DNA from: an uncultured Croceitalea sp.
GTDB lineage: Bacteria; Bacteroidota; Bacteroidia; Flavobacteriales; Flavobacteriaceae
Direction of reading: 5' to 3'
NCBI GenBank assembly: GCA_937926215.1
Contig: CALEYA010000001.1
Location: forward strand, 1 to 45,124
DNA length: 45,124 bases
Below the pieces are notes generated by a model, which saw only the letters and a program-made list of their open reading frames with translations, did no database searches and was not told where the DNA came from. Every line of letters starts with the position of its first letter. Position 1 is the stretch's first letter. Position numbers and translations under genes: made by a program. Shown piece after piece: positions 41,567 to 45,124 of the stretch.

Positions 41567-42194
41567 TGCGTAAAGGTAAGTCCTGTGCCTGCAAGTAACT
41601 CAATGCGTTAGTACCCTCATTGAACAGCAGGTCCAGTCCGCTTGCGTTTTCAGTAAAACCATTTCGGTCATCAAATACTTGAAAATAGGGACTGTTCTTA
41701 AAGGGGACTTGTTTTTTAGCCTTTATGAGGATTCTCCCGTCTATATCATCTAGGATTACTTTAGTATACTTCTCAGTGGTACTTCCAGAGAAATCGGCAC
41801 CTAGGGCTTCGGCCAAAAAGGTGATGGACGCATGGTTAAAATCCATCAAATAGGTAAAGGTTTTGGCATACAAAGGGGCCAGTCCATCTTCATAAAATTC
41901 AAAAAAGGCGGAAGTCCGATATGCGGTTTGTAGGGTTCGCCAGTGCTGTTGTTGCCAACGGTAGGTGTTGTCTATCTTAACCTCTTTAAAGGCTTGTCGC
42001 CCGGTGGACCCACCCACATGTTTTATGGGTATGGTCAATACATGCCCGCCTGTATCCGTGCAGATATGACAACGGTTTCTATAGGTCTGTTTTTGGTAGT
42101 TGTCATGGGCTTCCCAAACAAGCTCGTTCTTGATCATGGTAACCAAGGTGGCAATGTTTGGAAAATATGCAGGATGTAAGATTACCCTTTGCAT
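41559..42194 (-). CDS. WbqC-like family protein
   Basis: This 211-residue protein matches the WbqC-like family (HPAYFPNIATLVTMIKNELV at the start, ENYQKQTYRNRC-like segment, LTIPIKH, WRQQHWRTLQTAYRTSAFFE-like core, EFYEDGLAPLY). WbqC proteins occur in glycan and surface-polysaccharide gene clusters and are proposed to act in nucleotide-sugar or amino-sugar modification; the reaction is not settled. No glycan genes are near here. It follows lepB by 5 bp and is coupled to the DUF6122-like gene by an 8-bp overlap. Confidence 0.88.
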   Translation of the reverse strand: MQRVILHPAYFPNIATLVTMIKNELVWEAHDNYQKQTYRNRCHICTDTGGHVLTIPIKHVGGSTGRQAFKEVKIDNTYRWQQQHWRTLQTAYRTSAFFEFYEDGLAPLYAKTFTYLMDFNHASITFLAEALGADFSGSTTEKYTKVILDDIDGRILIKAKKQVPFKNSPYFQVFDDRNGFTENASGLDLLFNEGTNALSYLQAQDLPLRNV

Positions 42195-42199
42195 GGGAT

Positions 42200-43909
42200 T
42201 TAAGCTTCTTGTTTTGACTTTCTTTTCTTTCTAAAAAAATCGAAAACAAAATATCCAGCTAAGGCCAAAAGAAAATACTTAAAATAAGAAACGGGCTCGC
42301 CACTGCCGTTTACGGTAGTGAACATACGGTCCCATCGGGGTTTCTCATTAAAGCGGATACCGTCCTGGAAATTATCGAAACTCAACCAGATAAAAACGGG
42401 CTTCCCAACAATATGATCTTCCGCAACATAGCCCCAAGCCCTGCTGTCTTCAGAATGGTCGCGGTTGTCCCCCATCATCCAATAATAATCTTGATTAAAG
42501 GTATATGAAGAGGCTTCCTTACCGTTGATAAGGACTTTGTCTGCCGTTACCTGTACTTCATTGTGCTCATAATCCCGAATTATTTTCTTGTACAGCGGAA
42601 TAGTCCTTTTGTTTATGGCAACCGTAGCTCCCGCTTTTGGGATATAGATGGGACCAAAATTATCTACGTTCCACTTGTAATAGGGACTTTGGGGAAAAGT
42701 ATTGAACCCAGCTTCACCCTTGGGTTGGATTTCCATGACGATGGAATCTATTTTTTGGTTCTTTTTAAGCTCTGCAACCATTTCTTGTGTCATATTGACA
42801 ACACGCTGCCTAGGTGTCTCTTCCTTTAAGGAAAGTCGTAACGCACGGATTACTTCTACCGGAATGCCGGTTTTATCGGTATAGAGTTCAAATTGTCCTC
42901 CTGGGGTTTGGTTTGCACCTCTTAGGTAGGGAAGCAGTTTGTTGTACTGGGTTTGGTTAAGGGCAGCAGAGATAAACTTTCTTTGATAACTATCCGCATC
43001 CACTTCTTCCAAAAGTCGTCTAGAAACACCTTTGCTTGCGTAGATAATGTAGTTGGACATGGGTTTGGCGCGATCCGAAAGTTGGAGTCGCTTTCCATTG
43101 ATATGCACGAAACCATCAATAATTTCCAAAGAATCTCCGGGGGCACCCACACACCTTTTGACGTAATTCGATTTTTTATCGATGGGCTTTTCTACTCCTT
43201 TAGATTTTACAAAAAACTGTTTTACGGTATCCGCAGGCCAGCTGAAAACAACAATGTCGTTTTTCTTTGGGGTTTGGAATCCGGGAAGTCTAAAGTAAGG
43301 CAGTTGCGGTTTGTTGAGGTAGGAACGTTTTTTAAGCACCGGAATGGTATCATGTACCATAGGTGCCGCAATAGGCGTCATTGGTGCTCGCGCCCCAAAA
43401 TGAAACTTACTCACAAATAAAAAGTCCCCAATCCGCAAGGTTCTTTCCAAGGACCCTGTAGGAATTACATAAGGCTGGATAAAATACGTATGTACAAATG
43501 TTGCCGCTACGATGGCAAAAACAATAGAGCTTACCCATTCCCCAAGCCCTGTTCGCGGTTTTAAACTTCGGTCTTCAATATAATTAACGTCTTGGGTGTA
43601 GTTAATATAATAAATATAAAAACCAAGGGTCAGCAGCACCAGCCACGTGTCCAAGAGGGTATTTTTCCCAAAACTCCGCATAGTTTCTACCCAAATAACG
43701 GGGAACATCAATAAATTAATGATCGGAATGAACAACAGCAATACCCACCATTTAGGGCGATTGATAATTTGCATCAGCACAATACCGTTGTAGATAGGTA
43801 TGGCAGCTTCCCACGCTTTACGACCCGCTTTAACGTATAACTTCCAAGTGCCCAAAAAATGGATGACCTGGACGATAAGAATAAACAAAATCCACTGTGT
43901 ACCGTTCAT
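42200..43909 (-). CDS. lepB: Signal peptidase I, long Bacteroidota form
   Basis: Signal peptidase I removes signal peptides from exported proteins at the membrane. The 569-residue protein is much longer than usual (about 200-325). The N-terminal region (1-110) has three hydrophobic helices resembling a DUF5684-like domain. The catalytic Ser153 lies in IPTGSLERTLRIGD after the anchor helix, and the Lys is probably Lys251 in YVKRCVGAPGD. A long insertion of about 200 residues separates this from box E, WMMGDNRDHSEDSRAWGYV. A last hydrophobic helix (YFLLALAGYFVFDFF-like) near the C-terminus ends in a Lys/Arg-rich tail. It follows dapB by 46 bp. Confidence 0.94.
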   Translation of the reverse strand: MNGTQWILFILIVQVIHFLGTWKLYVKAGRKAWEAAIPIYNGIVLMQIINRPKWWVLLLFIPIINLLMFPVIWVETMRSFGKNTLLDTWLVLLTLGFYIYYINYTQDVNYIEDRSLKPRTGLGEWVSSIVFAIVAATFVHTYFIQPYVIPTGSLERTLRIGDFLFVSKFHFGARAPMTPIAAPMVHDTIPVLKKRSYLNKPQLPYFRLPGFQTPKKNDIVVFSWPADTVKQFFVKSKGVEKPIDKKSNYVKRCVGAPGDSLEIIDGFVHINGKRLQLSDRAKPMSNYIIYASKGVSRRLLEEVDADSYQRKFISAALNQTQYNKLLPYLRGANQTPGGQFELYTDKTGIPVEVIRALRLSLKEETPRQRVVNMTQEMVAELKKNQKIDSIVMEIQPKGEAGFNTFPQSPYYKWNVDNFGPIYIPKAGATVAINKRTIPLYKKIIRDYEHNEVQVTADKVLINGKEASSYTFNQDYYWMMGDNRDHSEDSRAWGYVAEDHIVGKPVFIWLSFDNFQDGIRFNEKPRWDRMFTTVNGSGEPVSYFKYFLLALAGYFVFDFFRKKRKSKQEA

Positions 43910-43924
43910 AAAATTTTTGTTGTA

Positions 43925-43958
43925 GGACTGCTATAGTCCGTATTTGTTACCAAATTTA
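43925..43958 (-). promoter_or_regulatory. -7 element and 5' hairpin of lepB
   Basis: On the minus strand TAAATTTG (43958-43951) matches TAnnTTTG and its first three bases are the dapB stop codon. Between it and the lepB ATG lies a small perfect hairpin, GGACT-gctat-AGTCC (43925-43939, plus-strand sense). The -33 element is not clear. Confidence 0.4.
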
Positions 43959-44657
43959 GTTTAGATTTAACACATCTTGCATGGTAAAGACCCCTTTTTT
44001 ACTCTGGATCCATTCTGCTGCAATGATGGCGCCAAGGGCGAAACCTTCCCTATTATGGGCCGTATGTTTAATGTCGATATTGTCAACTACACTCCCATAA
44101 GCAATGCTATGCGTGCCGGGAACAGTACCTATCCGTTTGGATACAATAGGGATTTGATGGTTTTCCGCTTTCTCTAAAGTCCAACCCGTATAGCCCGTAT
44201 TTTCAATGATTCCCTCTGCTAAGGTAATAGCGGTACCACTAGGTGCGTCCAACTTTTGGGTATGATGGATTTCCTCCATGGACACTTGGTATTCCTTAAG
44301 ATTGGCCATCATCTTAGCCAACTGTTTGTTCAGTTCAAAAAAGATATTCACCCCTAAACTAAAATTGGAAGCATAGATAAAAGCCCCATTTTTTTGGTTG
44401 CAAATTGCCGTAGCTTCTTCATAACGGTCCAACCATCCGGTGGTTCCTGAAATAACGGGTACTTGATGATCAAAACAACCCGTTATATTATCAAAAGCGG
44501 CATCTGGGGTGCTAAAATCAATGGCAACATCAAATTTTGAATAGTCAATTGTACCGGAATTGACGTCTATTTTAGCCACAATGTGATGCCCGCGATCACT
44601 GCCTATCTGCTCCAGCATTTTTCCCATTTTCCCATATCCGAAGAGCGCAATATTCAT
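43956..44657 (-). CDS. dapB: 4-hydroxy-tetrahydrodipicolinate reductase
   Basis: DapB reduces hydroxytetrahydrodipicolinate in lysine and diaminopimelate synthesis. The 233-residue protein is shorter than the E. coli enzyme (273), as usual for Bacteroidota. Evidence: the dinucleotide-binding FGYGKMGKML (6-15), the DFSTPDAAFDNI segment, ISGTTGW, SNFSLGVNIFFELN, and the catalytic/substrate region EIHHTQKLDAPSGTAITLAEG. The C-terminal NREGFALGA matches the family. The start is ATG 44655-44657, 4 bp after the DUF5683 gene's stop. Confidence 0.97.
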   Translation of the reverse strand: MNIALFGYGKMGKMLEQIGSDRGHHIVAKIDVNSGTIDYSKFDVAIDFSTPDAAFDNITGCFDHQVPVISGTTGWLDRYEEATAICNQKNGAFIYASNFSLGVNIFFELNKQLAKMMANLKEYQVSMEEIHHTQKLDAPSGTAITLAEGIIENTGYTGWTLEKAENHQIPIVSKRIGTVPGTHSIAYGSVVDNIDIKHTAHNREGFALGAIIAAEWIQSKKGVFTMQDVLNLN

Positions 44658-44661
44658 ACCG

Positions 44662-45124
44662 TTAAAATTTATAGATCATGGCCAGGCCATAATTGGGCCT
44701 ATTGGTAATGGGATTAAAATCGATAAAAGGTTCTATGTCCATGGATAGTTTTTCATCGACATTGTACTGTTTCAAATGGGCGTCTACGTTGGCGTCAATA
44801 ATATTTAAGGCATACAGTCCTATGGTGACCAAGAGGGCCAAATCCCGATCCCGTTGTAAACGTTCTTGGGCATCTTGCAACGCCGCCTCGCTTGCTCTCG
44901 GGTTTCCTGCAATGACGTTACCATCGTTTTGTGCAAAAAATTGATCATCTGTAAAACCAGCTCTACGTCTCTTAAAAGCATCTCTAAACCTATTGAACTC
45001 GTTGTTGTTTCTAATAAACAATGAACCGCTAAATCCAATAGCAGCCCAAACGATAGGGGCCTTCCAATACCGTTTGTTATAGATTTGTCCCAATCCGGGT
45101 AAAATGGCGGAATAGAATGCCGCT
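44662..45124 (-). CDS. DUF5683 protein, 5' end cut by right edge
   Basis: The minus-strand frame is open to the window edge, giving 153 visible residues and no start. It begins AAFYSAILPGLGQIYNKRYW, the hallmark of DUF5683 proteins found in Bacteroidota beside parA/parB and dapB. Further on are a hydrophobic helix (APIVWAAIGFSGSLFI), an insertion (RRRAGFTDDQFFAQ) and the second helix (LALLVTIGLYALNIIDANVDAH). The end MDIEPFIDFNPITNRP is typical of the family. The signal peptide must lie beyond 45124. A TTG at 45093 is in frame but internal to the conserved motif and not the start. Function is unknown. Confidence 0.88.
   Translation of the reverse strand, partial: AAFYSAILPGLGQIYNKRYWKAPIVWAAIGFSGSLFIRNNNEFNRFRDAFKRRRAGFTDDQFFAQNDGNVIAGNPRASEAALQDAQERLQRDRDLALLVTIGLYALNIIDANVDAHLKQYNVDEKLSMDIEPFIDFNPITNRPNYGLAMIYKF

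Noticed and set aside
1-45124. Mobile element, prophage or defence island
   Set aside because: No transposase, integrase, terminal repeats, phage structural or defence genes were seen; gene content is core-like throughout.

Overview
The window is ordinary-looking chromosomal DNA from a marine-type member of the Flavobacteriaceae (phylum Bacteroidota). The evidence is gene content and order: a GldI-type gliding lipoprotein PPIase, a long Bacteroidota-type signal peptidase I, an OstA-like protein, proteins of the DUF3810, DUF5683 and DUF6122 types, and a recF/dciA block divergent from TPR-ribH-mutL. Several genes carry the Bacteroidota -7 promoter element TAnnTTTG and few have a Shine-Dalgarno sequence. 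Coding density is very high. I see no rRNA, tRNA, CRISPR array, insertion sequence, prophage or recombinase gene. Genus cannot be fixed from the sequence alone.

Layout. (1) 1-748: 3' end of rny (+), then a 526-bp gene-free stretch with two terminator-like hairpins. (2) 1275-17090: twelve genes on the minus strand, read right to left as SpoU methyltransferase, M48 protease, Rel/SpoT, Fur-like regulator, purA, OstA-like protein, class III aminotransferase, TPR protein, two tandem DUF368 proteins, aroE and a DUF349 protein. (3) 17125-17958: a single plus-strand lipoprotein gene. (4) 17961-27211 (-): DHH phosphoesterase, gldI, cyclophilin-FKBP lipoprotein, terminator, DUF3810 protein, two amidohydrolase genes encoding three amidohydrolase-like domains, and a polytopic membrane protein. 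(5) 27288-31556 (+): PhoD-like phosphatase lipoprotein, ndk, large zinc metalloprotease. (6) 31667-34855 (-): recF, lipoprotein, dciA, then a separate sigma-factor/membrane-protein pair. (7) 35134-41269 (+): YfgM-like TPR protein, ribH, a small membrane protein, mutL, two rhomboids and an EEP-family protein, the last four being almost end to end. (8) 41252-45124 (-): DUF5683 protein (cut by the right edge), dapB, lepB, WbqC-like and DUF6122-like proteins.

Much of the content concerns the envelope and secretion: lipid-carrier recycling (DUF368), LPS-transport-like OstA, signal peptidase, rhomboids, M48 protease, periplasmic PPIases and secreted hydrolases. The rest is replication and repair (recF, dciA, mutL), stringent response (rel) and biosynthesis (aroE, purA, ribH, dapB).

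No clearly new multi-gene system is evident. The items most worth a second look are: a MutL lacking both metal-site motifs of the endonuclease domain; a sigma factor with a cysteine-containing C-terminal extension paired with an uncharacterised four-helix membrane protein and a nearby palindrome; a DUF368 pair preceded by a shared 14-bp sequence; a Fur-like regulator without structural-zinc cysteines; a three-domain amidohydrolase array in which only one domain keeps the metal ligands; and promoter positions that move the starts of several genes, including one that may be leaderless.
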